Shown piece after piece: positions 1 to 9,012 of a stretch of 64,000 nucleotides of DNA. Source of the stretch: Ustilago trichophora (lineage: Eukaryota > Basidiomycota > Ustilaginomycetes > Ustilaginales > Ustilaginaceae); NCBI GenBank assembly GCA_900323505.1, contig OOIN01000030.1, positions 310,001-374,000 of the forward strand. Reading direction: 5' to 3'. Position 1 is the stretch's first letter. Each line of letters begins with the position of its first letter. A program made the translations under genes and the position numbers. The notes beneath the pieces were generated by a model, which saw only the letters and a list, made by a program, of their open reading frames with translations, was not told where the DNA came from and made no database searches.

Positions 1-372
1 AGCTCTTCCAGTCGCTCTCACATCTCACTTCACTGGAGCGAAGCAAGCCACAGACCATACACATAGAGGATCTGAAAGTGTCTAAGTTCTTGTCGTTGTC
101 ACACTAGTTGCACCATCAACCTTCTCGACTTCGCATCTCGACTCATCTCTGTGCATCACTTCTCACACTTTCTCAACATCGGGTGGAGTCTGCCAACGTC
201 AACCTCGACTAGATCAGAGCGAGAAGAGGTAGAGCGAGCAGGAAACATGCATTCATCTTGATCGCTCTAGAGACACATATACAGCATACGACCTTTGCAA
301 GCATCACACTTCCAGCGATCCTCCCATCTTCACCACCTCCGATCATTCCACAAAAAAACGCATCCACACAAC
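1..372. other. Upstream region of the MPS1-like gene
   Basis: No coding region is seen. The stretch is rich in CT/TC and contains CATC-type words, as is usual for smut promoters and 5' leaders. It lies directly before the ATG at 373 and presumably holds the promoter and 5' UTR of the kinase gene. No TATA box or other site can be assigned with confidence. Confidence 0.4.
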
Positions 373-3228
373 ATGACGGCGATATCTAGATATGCCGACC
401 TGCCACCATCCACGCCAGTCTTGCGGCGCTCGCTGCGACATGGTGGCCCCGTACCTGACCAAACACCAAGCGATCGTGTCAATGCTACGATCGGAGATAG
501 CCCTCTCCCACCCGCCCCTGTCAGCCACTTCCTCCGCGAGACAGATTCAGAAGCCGAAGCACCGGAGCCTCTCGTCACTGTACCTTCGACAAGAACACGA
601 CCATATCGCGTCTCAGCAGAAGCACATAGGGAAACACATTCGGATCCCTACGATGACTCTCCGGGTACAGGTCGCAAAGCTGTAGTGGCATCGCATCGAG
701 ACGAGCTGCAGCATCTGAGGGCTTCGAGCGTCTTCTGCGAGGTCCAGGCGCAGGAGCCATACAGTCGATCGTCGCCGTTTGCGTCGAGTGCTGCGACTTA
801 CCATGATGAGTTGCGATCGAAGAGTTCTCCTCCCCTTCGTACGGCTCCCAAGGCGACGCTTCACGCAGGTGCTTCACCATTGTACGATGGAGAATCTCGA
901 AGTAGCACAGTACTACCAACTCGCAGACGCAGCACCGAAAAGGCAGAGGACGAAGAGGAGAAGAAGGTCAGATACGCGCCCATCGAGGAGAGAGCTTCGA
1001 TCAAGCGTGACGCATCTGATGACATTCGAGCGGCCTCTTCTAGCGTCCCACCCGCTTCAGGATACCGCACGCCCGCTATGGCCGGTCGTGCGTTGAGGTC
1101 AAGTGCGACTGCCGCGCCAGCGACAGCTCAACGCAGTGCAGCACGAAGCCTACGCACTCTCACACGCTCCTCGAATCGTCACCCACCAGCAAGAAGGGTG
1201 GTGAGGAGGTACTCGGATGACGAAGACGACGACCTCGACGAGGACGGCGGTGGAGGAAATGGAGAGAACAAGAGCAGGGACGATGCTCAGAGCGCCAGTC
1301 CGGAGAACGGTCAGCGGCACCGGAACCAGGATGGCAGCTCCAACTCGGGGTCTGGCTCTGGATCAGGATACGGGTCTGGACCAGGAGCAGGGCCGGGATC
1401 CGCCGAGGCTGTTGAAAGGCCGGATCGACGATTCCTGCCGTATGGATATGATGCGGAGAAGGAAAAGATCAGGGCAGAGATGATGGAAAGAGCTTCGCTT
1501 GTGCGATCCCCCGGTCCAGAGTCGAGACTTTCACGGCACGAGGCGAGTGGAGACGCTGAGGATCAAGACTACGATATGCAGCCGCCACCGCCTCGTAGGA
1601 ACGAAGCTCATCCTCTTGCAAGGCGGCCCGTCTTGGAACCGGCAGCGTCGACAAGAGCAAACGGTTCTATCCACCCTACCAAGGGACAAGCTGAAGCCAT
1701 CCACAACTTCCTCGCATCCAGCGTTGCGGCACCCGTCGACCCTATGGCGCACCGTCGACTCGTGGCTCCTTTGGCAAACGATCTCCGAGCTGGCCAACGA
1801 GCCCCAGCGGGACCCATGGCGGTGAGCCACGACAGCCTCGTTCGAGCCTCGTCCTCCTTCTCCTCGACCTCTCTAGCCAGCACAGCAGGAGCAGCGCACG
1901 AATCCAATGACGAGCCTGCCGAAGAAGAAGCCGGCCGTCTGTACTCGGAGATTCGCAGCGAATCGATCTGGGCAGAAACGACACGACAGATGCGAAAGCC
2001 GCTCAGCCAGCAAGACCGCTTCATGAAGGAAATTGCCGGCTCAACACGCTGTGTCAAGCTTCCCGGCTTCAAGTTCCGACGCAAGCAGCTGACCAAGGGT
2101 GGATTTTCGACCGTCCACATCTTGCGCGGCCCCGTGAGCGAGAGGATGCGCAATCAGGAAACACAGCTGCTCGAAGAAGTCGCCGTGCCCGAGGAGCAGC
2201 AGGCGTTCTTTGCGCTCAAACAGGTCGATCTAAAGCAGATCGAAAGCGAGCAGGATAAGTTGGACCTGATTGCTGAAGCCAATTTGCTGCGCACGCTGTC
2301 GGATCTGGAGGGAAGTGAGATGTACCTTTTGCGGTACTTTGGTCACCACGTTTCTGTGGGTAACAACTCTTCCCCAGACAAGCTGCGTATCCTCATTGAG
2401 CTGGGAGAGAGCGATTTCGGCACCATCCTCGCCCAACAAGCGCCACTGCCGAGGGAATCCATTGCGCACTTTTTCCGCGAGATGCTGGAAGCGGTGCATT
2501 TCATCCACGAGGCCAACCTGGTCCATGCCGACTTGAAACCGGCCAACTTTTTGATGGTCGACAATCGGATCAAACTGATCGACTTTGGCATTTCGAAAAA
2601 GATCCCCAAGGGCACAGTCCACATTTCAAGAGACAACATCATTGGTACTCCAAACTATATGGCGCCCGAAGCGATCAAGATTGCACGTGCCAAGGGCAGG
2701 CGGGTGTATAAGGCGGGTAAGCCAAGTGATGTTTGGTCGTTGGGATGCATCTTGTATCAAATGATCTGGGGGAGACCGCCATTTGATCGGGTTCCGGCGA
2801 ACCGGAAACTAGAGGCGATTGTGGATCCGGATCACGAGATCCTTTGGAACCGATTTAGGGATCCAAGGTATCCAGAGAGGCTCGAGGTGGACGATGAGAT
2901 GCTGGACTGCGTTCAGGCGGCGCTTAGGTATGAAAGCGAGGAGAGGGCAACGATTCCTGAGCTGTTGAAGCATCCATTTTTGCGAAAGTACGCAGGAGGG
3001 GAGGAAGAGGACGAAGAGAGGATGGAAGAGGAACAAGTGGATCTCAACGAAGCGATCACGGTTTCAAGAGGGATGCTTCGTAGCCTCGTTGCCAGGCTCA
3101 GGACTCTGGCGCTGCAAGAGGAGATTACTGAGGAAAACGTGGTAGAGAGAGCAGATTTGCTCTTCTTAAACCTTCAACAAGCCCAACAAGCCCAACAGCG
3201 ACAGCAACAAGATCAACATCAGCAGTAG
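373..3228 (+). CDS. MPS1: Mps1/TTK-type dual-specificity protein kinase (spindle checkpoint)
   Basis: The 951-residue protein starts at the ATG at 373; the frame is open upstream but offers no other ATG. Residues 1 to about 560 are low-complexity, Ser/Arg/Pro-rich and probably disordered. The kinase domain spans about 565-870. It has a glycine loop (KGGFSTVH), the ALKQVDL lysine, the catalytic loop HADLKPANFL near residue 717, DFGISK near 736, and GTPNYMAPEA at the activation segment end. The Gly-Gly-Phe-Ser loop, HADLKPAN and the IGTPNYMAPE segment match the Mps1/TTK family. That family phosphorylates kinetochore Knl1 MELT repeats and acts in spindle pole duplication and the spindle assembly checkpoint. 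An acidic patch and a Gln-rich tail (about 3168-3226) follow the kinase. No TPR domain like that of animal TTK is apparent. Family assignment is from sequence; cell role is from family knowledge. Confidence 0.88.
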   Translation: MTAISRYADLPPSTPVLRRSLRHGGPVPDQTPSDRVNATIGDSPLPPAPVSHFLRETDSEAEAPEPLVTVPSTRTRPYRVSAEAHRETHSDPYDDSPGTGRKAVVASHRDELQHLRASSVFCEVQAQEPYSRSSPFASSAATYHDELRSKSSPPLRTAPKATLHAGASPLYDGESRSSTVLPTRRRSTEKAEDEEEKKVRYAPIEERASIKRDASDDIRAASSSVPPASGYRTPAMAGRALRSSATAAPATAQRSAARSLRTLTRSSNRHPPARRVVRRYSDDEDDDLDEDGGGGNGENKSRDDAQSASPENGQRHRNQDGSSNSGSGSGSGYGSGPGAGPGSAEAVERPDRRFLPYGYDAEKEKIRAEMMERASLVRSPGPESRLSRHEASGDAEDQDYDMQPPPPRRNEAHPLARRPVLEPAASTRANGSIHPTKGQAEAIHNFLASSVAAPVDPMAHRRLVAPLANDLRAGQRAPAGPMAVSHDSLVRASSSFSSTSLASTAGAAHESNDEPAEEEAGRLYSEIRSESIWAETTRQMRKPLSQQDRFMKEIAGSTRCVKLPGFKFRRKQLTKGGFSTVHILRGPVSERMRNQETQLLEEVAVPEEQQAFFALKQVDLKQIESEQDKLDLIAEANLLRTLSDLEGSEMYLLRYFGHHVSVGNNSSPDKLRILIELGESDFGTILAQQAPLPRESIAHFFREMLEAVHFIHEANLVHADLKPANFLMVDNRIKLIDFGISKKIPKGTVHISRDNIIGTPNYMAPEAIKIARAKGRRVYKAGKPSDVWSLGCILYQMIWGRPPFDRVPANRKLEAIVDPDHEILWNRFRDPRYPERLEVDDEMLDCVQAALRYESEERATIPELLKHPFLRKYAGGEEEDEERMEEEQVDLNEAITVSRGMLRSLVARLRTLALQEEITEENVVERADLLFLNLQQAQQAQQRQQQDQHQQ

Positions 3229-4251
3229 TGACGCCATACTCTACACAAGATATACAGTATACACACGACATACCCACGGACTCGCTCAACGCTTTCTTGG
3301 CCAAGAGAGTGACACTCTTGGCTTTACATTTTCGCCTTCGTTCATCGTTCATCGTTTCGGACATTCATCTTGCTACATTTCTTTCACACATTGTTCACGT
3401 TTGTCTCATTGGAATGGCACCCTTCTCTCACGTACAGCGCTATTTGAGCGTTGGCAAGGATGGTGAATGCCGATGCTAAAGACACAGTCGAGGCAACGTC
3501 AAGAGGGAAAAAAATGGAGGAATGTTGAATCGCAATAGGCAACAAATGGTATTAGTGGAATTTCTGGGGATATTGTTTGTTCGAGGGCAAGCTGGAAGGC
3601 GAGAGACGCTCAGCGAAGAAAAAGAGACAGGGCCCTGAGTCTGGACTTGTCAAGGCAAAAGCAAAGGCTACGTCTTGGCCCAACTCCACGTTTGAGCATT
3701 TTGTTTGAGCATTTTGAAAGCGAAAGCGGCCCATCTCTGCGTGTGTTGGGGTCCAATCTGCGACTCTGGACTGGCAACGACGCGCACTTGCCACTTTACT
3801 CTCCAACACCTTCTTATATCTACCCTGCAACATCCAACTTTACGCAGCCCTTCCCCACCACACCCTTCCTCGAATGGCATCCATCGACTCGGCACGCTTC
3901 GTTTAAGTGTAAGTCTCCTCTCTCTCTCTCTCTACAGCCTTCTTCTTCTGGTCGACAGCTACCGAGGTCCATACTCTCCCTTTGACAACCAGGGAGCCCG
4001 GGACGCTTGTATGATGATCACAACCTTTTCCACTTTCACAAATACATGTTAGACTACTTAGTTTACTTGTGCAGATACGAAGCATTCTGACCCGTCCTCA
4101 GCACTGCATCACCAGAAGAAGCGCCTACTTTGCCACAAGTTGGCACTGAAGCTGACTCTGATATCTTTTCTTGTCTTCTTCTCTCGATCGGATCGATCGA
4201 TTGGATTCCTCTCATGCAGATCTCAGTCTCTCACATATAACACACCACAAC
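3229..4251. other. Intergenic region between MPS1 and SGT2
   Basis: No supported gene in about 1 kb. Short CT tracts lie near 3920-3935, and a GTAAGT word at about 3908 could be the donor of a 5' UTR intron of the downstream gene, but no acceptor can be fixed by eye. It presumably holds the terminator of the kinase gene and the promoter of SGT2. Confidence 0.4.
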
Positions 4252-5355
4252 ATGTCGTCACAACAGACACCATTGGCATTCGCCGTCGCACAATGGCTCC
4301 AGCAGTCCGCATCCTCGTTCCCCGCCGACAAGAAGTCCAAGTTGCAAGATGCCGCCAAGACTGTTTCCGAAGCCTTTGGCGTGGATACTTCTTCATCCGA
4401 GCAGCAATCACAGTACGGTTCGGGTCCCGGTCTCCAGGCCATCTTTGACATTTTCCTCAAGACACAGGCCAAGATGGGTGGCGCCACAGCACCAGCCTCT
4501 TCGGCTGCTCCTTCCTCTGCATCCGCATCCGCATCCGCATCGACCTCTGCAGCCGCTCCTTCCGATGAGGACCTGGCCAAGGCCGAGCAGCTCAAGGCAG
4601 AAGGCAACAAGGCCATGTCGGCCAAGGATTACGGTGCCGCCATCGAGGCTTACGGCAAAGCGATTGAGCTCAACCCCAACTCGCCCGTCTACTTCTCCAA
4701 CCGTGCTGCTGCATTCAGCCAAATCGGCCAGCACGACCAGGCCATCGACGACGCCAAGCAGGCTAGCAAGATCGACCCCAAGTTTGGCAAGGCCTACTCC
4801 CGTCTCGGTCACGCTCTCTTCTCCTCGGGACGCTACGAAGAGGCAGTAGAGGCCTACCAGAAGGGTGTCGAGGTAGACCCTACCAACGAGGTACTCAAGA
4901 AGGGTCTCGCTGCATCCAAGGAGCAAGTTTCTTCTTCGTCTTCGTCTTCTTCTGTTGCCGCATCTTCTTCCGCCAACGCATCTGCTTCCCGAGATGCTGT
5001 CTCCAGCCCAGCCGCTGATGCAGGCGCCGGTGCCGGTGGATTCCCCAACTTTGGCGGTGGAGCAGGTGGCATGCCCGATCTTGCATCAATGATGAACAAC
5101 CCCATGATTGCACAGATGGCCCAAAACCTCATGTCGAACCCAGACAGTCTTGCATCCCTTATGAACAATCCCATGCTGCGTCAGGCCGCAGAGAGGTTCG
5201 GCAGCGGCGGTGGAATGCCCGACATGAGTGCCATGATGAACGACCCCGCACTCAGGGATATGGCGAGGAACTTTATGGGTGGTGCTGGTGGTGCTGGTGG
5301 TGCTGGTGGTGCCCGTGGAAACAACAACAACAACAACAACAACATGTACGGTTAA
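4252..5355 (+). CDS. SGT2: Sgt2-like small glutamine-rich TPR co-chaperone (GET pathway)
   Basis: The ATG at 4252 (protein begins [12 protein letters not shown]) gives 367 residues, close to the family size. An in-frame ATG at 4171 would only add a Ser/His-rich leader. Residues 1-75 fit the Sgt2/SGTA homodimerisation helix bundle ([16 protein letters not shown]). A Ser/Ala linker with GCATCC repeats follows. Three tandem TPRs span about 103-218 ([51 protein letters not shown]), ending in a capping helix. The C-terminus is Met/Asn-rich with repeated MNNP segments and a Gly-Gly-Ala plus poly-Asn tail, matching the hydrophobic client-binding region. Sgt2 receives tail-anchored proteins at the ribosome exit and hands them to Get4-Get5/Get3 in the cytosol, and it contacts Hsp70/Hsp90 through the TPRs. 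Only pathway details are taken from family knowledge. Confidence 0.93.
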   Translation: MSSQQTPLAFAVAQWLQQSASSFPADKKSKLQDAAKTVSEAFGVDTSSSEQQSQYGSGPGLQAIFDIFLKTQAKMGGATAPASSAAPSSASASASASTSAAAPSDEDLAKAEQLKAEGNKAMSAKDYGAAIEAYGKAIELNPNSPVYFSNRAAAFSQIGQHDQAIDDAKQASKIDPKFGKAYSRLGHALFSSGRYEEAVEAYQKGVEVDPTNEVLKKGLAASKEQVSSSSSSSSVAASSSANASASRDAVSSPAADAGAGAGGFPNFGGGAGGMPDLASMMNNPMIAQMAQNLMSNPDSLASLMNNPMLRQAAERFGSGGGMPDMSAMMNDPALRDMARNFMGGAGGAGGAGGARGNNNNNNNNMYG

Positions 5356-5646
5356 GTTGTGAAGATGGTTTGATCGTTTTTGGTTAAGCACTGAATATTA
5401 TATCCCCCTTTTGTGATGGATTTGCTGTTGTGTGATTGATGTGCCATCCGGAGAATGATGTGCGCTGTGAGTCGACGTGAAATTGACCGAGATTTGTGTG
5501 TCGTTTTGGCGGAGTGTGTGGCGGATGAGCTCTGTCAGAGATGCCCGACGCAGGAGAGTAAACCCTAAATGGAGGAAGGGAAATGCACGCACCACCGTCC
5601 CGCTACCTTCTTCTTGAGCCTCTTCTACCACCAGCACCCCTTCATC

Positions 5647-6020
5647 ATGTCCAGTGAGTCGCAACACCCCCGGCCTCTCGATCCCATATACCAACACTTT
5701 GAGGCATTGCTGCTGACCACAACTGTAATGCCGTGCTTTCTACAGGTGGACAACCTCTTGTAAAGGTATACTACTTTGCCTCGGTGCGCACAACCTTGGG
5801 CCTATCCTCCGAGACGCTCCCTCTTCCAAAAACGCCGTTCCCACTCACTGCGCTCATCTCGCTGATTGCTAGCAGATATTCCTCCCTCGGCGCTGAGACT
5901 GTATTCCAGGGCTGCAGGTGGAGCGTCGATAACACCTTGATCGAGATCGAAGACATTGCAGAGTGGACTCTGACGGGGGGAGAGGAAGTTGCTGCTATCC
6001 CACCTGTTTCCGGTGGCTAG
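5647..6020 (+). CDS. Molybdopterin synthase sulfur-carrier subunit (MoaD/MOCS2A type), two exons
   Basis: Exon 1 is only 7 bases (5647-5653, ATGTCCA), followed by a GTGAGT donor. The intron is 5654-5745, with a CTGAC branch word near 5713 and a CTACAG acceptor. Exon 2 is 5746-6020. The spliced 93-residue protein starts MSSGQPLVKVYYFASVRTTLG and ends in VSGG. The size, the beta-grasp opening (VKVYYFASVR), the central VDNTLIE-type region and the C-terminal Gly-Gly are those of MoaD. The terminal glycine is adenylated and thiocarboxylated to carry sulfur into molybdopterin in the cytosol. Without the tiny exon, the frame lacks an ATG and would need a GTG at 5733, which supports the splice model. 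The stop lies 8 bases before the ATG of the next gene. The MoaE partner is not in this window. Confidence 0.85.
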
Positions 6021-6028
6021 ATCCCGCT

Positions 6029-6826
6029 ATGTCGTCTTCAACGAAGCCAGTTGAAGTCACAGCGACCCAAGAGCTGGCGCAAAAGCCGCTACTACCAGCA
6101 CCCCAAGTATTCAGCAAATTCTCAGGACATCACTTTTCTCCGTCGCCCTTAGGAGTCGATTCAAACCTGCTCATTCTCCTCCATGGACTAGGCGATTCTG
6201 ATATAGGGTTCTTCAACCTTGGAAAGAACCTTCAAAAGACACTTCCACAAACAGCAGTACTGACTCTGCAAGCGCCGCACCTGGTACCCTTCCTAGATGG
6301 TCCTCATTGGATGTGGTACCCCTCTTTCGACCAATTCGGCGAGCTTTTTACCAAACCAAATCCGACAGCCACTGTTGCGGGTTTCCAAGCGGTCTTGGAG
6401 CATCTGGTAGAAAAATGCGGCTGGGCATCAAGCAGTATACACACCTTTGGCTTTGGACAAGGGGCAACCATCGCCCTCGAAACGCTGGTTTCATGGACCA
6501 AATCGCACAAGCAATCGCTCGGCACCATTGTTTCCATCTCTGGCGAGCTCATCTCCCATCCCACACTGGACAAACCTAGTCCTACACCAATCCTTCACAT
6601 CTACCGTTCCCCCACAGATATTCCTCAAACAGCCTCCAAGTGGGCATCCCATCGCAAAGCCAGCTCCGCCTTGGCACTTGAAAGGCTACCCCTCACCTCC
6701 GATGGACAGGAAGAAGCAATGCTAAGGGGAAAAGAGTGGGACGAAGTCATGCGATTCTGGAGTCGGTTTTTGCGCAACAGAAGCACATGGGAGTTGAAAA
6801 ACGAGGTGGTACAATTGGCAAGTTAA
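6029..6826 (+). CDS. Alpha/beta hydrolase of the phospholipase/carboxylesterase type, nucleophile Ser replaced
   Basis: The ATG at 6029 gives 265 residues. An alpha/beta hydrolase core is visible: [12 protein letters not shown] near residues 46-57 (oxyanion strand and HG loop), a [15 protein letters not shown] loop, and the elbow at 141-145. The elbow reads G-F-G-Q-G-A where acyl-protein thioesterases and carboxylesterases have G-F-S-Q-G; the codon is GGA, so Gly143 stands in for the catalytic serine. The fold family (abhydrolase_2, acyl-protein thioesterase-like) is clear, but hydrolase activity by the usual triad is doubtful. It could act as a binding protein or use another residue. The gene starts 8 bases after the MoaD-like stop, and its TAA overlaps the stop of the convergent histone H4 variant. 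Substrate unknown. Confidence 0.8.
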   Translation: MSSSTKPVEVTATQELAQKPLLPAPQVFSKFSGHHFSPSPLGVDSNLLILLHGLGDSDIGFFNLGKNLQKTLPQTAVLTLQAPHLVPFLDGPHWMWYPSFDQFGELFTKPNPTATVAGFQAVLEHLVEKCGWASSSIHTFGFGQGATIALETLVSWTKSHKQSLGTIVSISGELISHPTLDKPSPTPILHIYRSPTDIPQTASKWASHRKASSALALERLPLTSDGQEEAMLRGKEWDEVMRFWSRFLRNRSTWELKNEVVQLAS

Positions 6827-7554
6827 AAGTGGTAGAGGGTACGACCGTGCAGTTTGAGGGCATAGATGACGTCCATTGTTTGCACTGTTTTACGGTTGCA
6901 GTGCTCTACACCGTGTCGCCCGGCACCGGAAGAGAGGTAGGAGAGAAGGTGGCACTGTTAGCCTGAGTTGGCAGAGCACATGTTGAAGAAGTACAAAGAG
7001 GGAGGCGGGGCAGAAACTCACGGGAGTAGACAACAGCATCCCGTACAGCAACTGTCAAAAACTCTCGCAGAATGAAACGGCTTTCTTCAAAGACCGTTCC
7101 AGCGATTCCTGTCCCATGATATCACGATGGCGAAGCGTCACATCGGTTAAACAGAGCGTCAGAAAGTTTCGCAGAGGGAAAAAAAAAGCGCATGAGGTGT
7201 GGGAGTGAGGGTTGGGGATGCTGCTCACGTTTTACTCCTCCCCGACGAGCGAGTCTGCGGATAGACCCCTTGGAGATGCGTTCCAAAGCAGATCGTTCAG
7301 CGCGGTACCGCTTAGTCGCCCGAGCTGCTCGGCCGTTGCCTTGGCCTGGGAGGCACTTTATGCTCTGCACCAGACAAGTCATTCGGTGTCAGTATTCGAG
7401 TCGGAGCTGGAACGATGCGAATGGGATGGAATGCTTACTGTGTAAGTTTCTAGCATTTGATGGAATGATCATTTGAACAGTGGGGAGGTTGTAAATCGGG
7501 GCTCAAGCTGTGATGTACGAGGGAAGTGGAGGATAAGAACTTACTTGCGCCCAT
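6823..7554 (-). CDS. Divergent histone H4 variant, four exons
   Basis: No single open frame shows this gene; splicing the minus strand does. Exon 1 is 7554-7545 (ATGGGCGCAA, donor GTAAGT). Exon 2 is 7345-7229 (acceptor CCTCCCAG, donor GTGAGC). Exon 3 is 7108-7022 (acceptor GGGACAG, donor GTGAGT). Exon 4 is 6905-6823 (acceptor GTGTAG; a CTAAC branch word lies upstream). All three introns are phase 1. The 98-residue product carries [13 protein letters not shown] (H4 alpha-1), [11 protein letters not shown] and [10 protein letters not shown] (alpha-2), [15 protein letters not shown] (alpha-3) and GRTLYHF (C-terminus). By hand, about 42 of 67 fold positions equal canonical H4. The tail begins [18 protein letters not shown]: counterparts of K5, K8, K12 and K20 are gone and only the K16 position is kept. 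The far N-terminus is the least certain part: an alternative start at 7382, unspliced into exon 2, is possible. Canonical H4 is near invariant, so this is a variant with a special chromatin role or a gene under relaxed constraint. Confidence 0.85.
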
Positions 7555-7802
7555 CGTGACCGATCTGCGACTATGAAGTGTTGATGGTTCGTTGAGAGGG
7601 AAGGAAAAGCGTCGACAAGCCACAAACACACACACACACACACACTTCAACACTTGGTGCTACAAACATGATTCCATTCCTTCCATGTGTCCACAAAGCG
7701 ATGTGTCCTAAAAAGCAATCTTTGTCACCAAAGGCGAAATCATCCATGCAACTGTATCCCGCACAACCGCAAGCCAAGAGGAAAGCATTATGAGTCAAAA
7801 TG
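7555..7802. other. Upstream region of the H4 variant with a (CA)n microsatellite
   Basis: A 248-base gap lies between the RNase H2C-like gene and the H4 variant, which are in tandem on the minus strand. A (CA)n run of about ten units lies at 7625-7645. No other element is recognised. It presumably contains the H4 variant promoter. Confidence 0.45.
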
Positions 7803-8598
7803 TCAGCGCGAAAACTTGACACGCTTTGTGTGCGTAAGCATATCTATCTGAAGCATAGGATGAAAGGTCTGGGCGATTCAAACTTACCAGCGGCGCAACT
7901 ACACCATGCCATTCCCCGACGGTTCTAAAGAATGTATCGTCACCTTTGTCTATCGGTCCATCTGGACCCCAGATTGTTAAAGTGGAGTTGATGACGTTGG
8001 CTATTGAGCTGATTCTGATCTTTGGTACTCTGTCATCTGAATTTTTGTCTGGCTGCTCTTCTGCAGGTGCAACGGGCTCGGGTTCGGGGGAGACTTCTTC
8101 TAGTTCTGGAGAGGCAACGTCATAGTCGGACTTCTCGTCATTTTCGTCGTCGTCACTATCCATGGAAAACTTTTGCTGTCGCGCCGGAGGCTTTGGCGCG
8201 GAGATTCTCTGTCGCTTCTTCTCCCTTTCTTGCTCTTGTATTCTACGTTCTGCACTACCGCTTGATTCGGCTGCGGGAATGGGCGCAATCCGAGACAAGG
8301 ATACAATTTTTGCTACATACCCCTCAGGGAGCGGAAGAGGTGTGGATTGAATTGCTCTCCCCCTGAAAGCAGAGATGGAAGTTTGACTCGCTTCATCCGT
8401 CAAGGATGCAGAGGATGATTTGGTGGAGCTAGAGTCGGCGGGGCGCTGGACGAGAAACGAATCGACTGGTGCAGGTCCGTTATAGTCTATGGTGAAGGGC
8501 ATCAGATTTGCGCTGCATTCGGGTAGGTTGTCAGAAGGAGAGCACAAAGAGAGGTCCATCCGAAGCGGTAATAGTTCCACCTGATTGCTTGCCGTCAT
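7803..8598 (-). CDS. Ribonuclease H2 subunit C (RNASEH2C/Rnh203-like)
   Basis: The start at 8598 (MTASNQVELLPLRM) follows a non-conserved in-frame leader. The N-terminal segment has the family signature MPFTIDYNGPAPVDSFLVQRP and then AFRGRAIQSTPLPLPEGY. A charged, disordered middle follows (QEQEREKKRQR, acidic Ser/Glu/Pro stretch), and the last conserved block is LTIWGPDGP...FFRTVGEWHGVVAPL. That layout is typical of RNASEH2C, a non-catalytic subunit of the nuclear enzyme that removes ribonucleotides from DNA. A GTAAGT donor follows exactly after VVAPL (7887), so a short last exon is likely. A 40-base intron (7887-7848, CTTCAG acceptor) would give IDMLTHTKRVKFSR and a stop at 7803; acceptors farther on are also possible. 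Unspliced, the frame runs to 7795. The C-terminal end is therefore provisional. Confidence 0.8.
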
Positions 8599-9012
8599 TA
8601 TGTTGTTATGTTGTGAAAATAAGATGGAGGGAAGCGAAACAAGGAGGAGCACGGAAGAAGGGTTCAGAAAGACCAACACTTTGTCTCAACAGGACGCGCT
8701 CTTTACGCGTAGTCGTAGCGTGTAAATTGTCTTCTCAGTATGACTTCTCGTGCGGAAGGATGCAAGATTCGGCTCCGCGTGATCGGAAGATTCGACACCA
8801 CTTTTTAAGAAAAAAAAAAGGTACCAACAGCAGAGGGCGGCGTGAAATGAGAAGAAAGTTTTTCGATATTTGCCAAAAAAAGCGAGTGGGTGTTTGTGTG
8901 TGCCATACGGAACCATGATGAGGACAAGGTTCCACACATTGCACCATCCGTGCGCCCTCTTCGTTACCTCCATCATACCCCGTTTCGATCCATATACATA
9001 CCGTATTTCAAC
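8599..9012. promoter_or_regulatory. Divergent intergenic region between RNase H2C and SSZ1
   Basis: About 410 bases separate two divergently transcribed genes, so both promoters must lie here. It contains an A-run near 8810-8820 and pyrimidine-rich stretches just upstream of the SSZ1 ATG. No defined factor site is claimed. Confidence 0.5.

Noticed and set aside
7218..7558. Plus-strand frame at 7218-7445 that can be spliced (GTAAGT donor at 7442, AACAG acceptor at 7480) into an approximately 100-residue protein
   Set aside because: It lies antisense to the histone H4 variant. The minus strand gives a recognisable H4 fold over four exons, while the plus-strand product resembles nothing; the splice-like words are coincidental.
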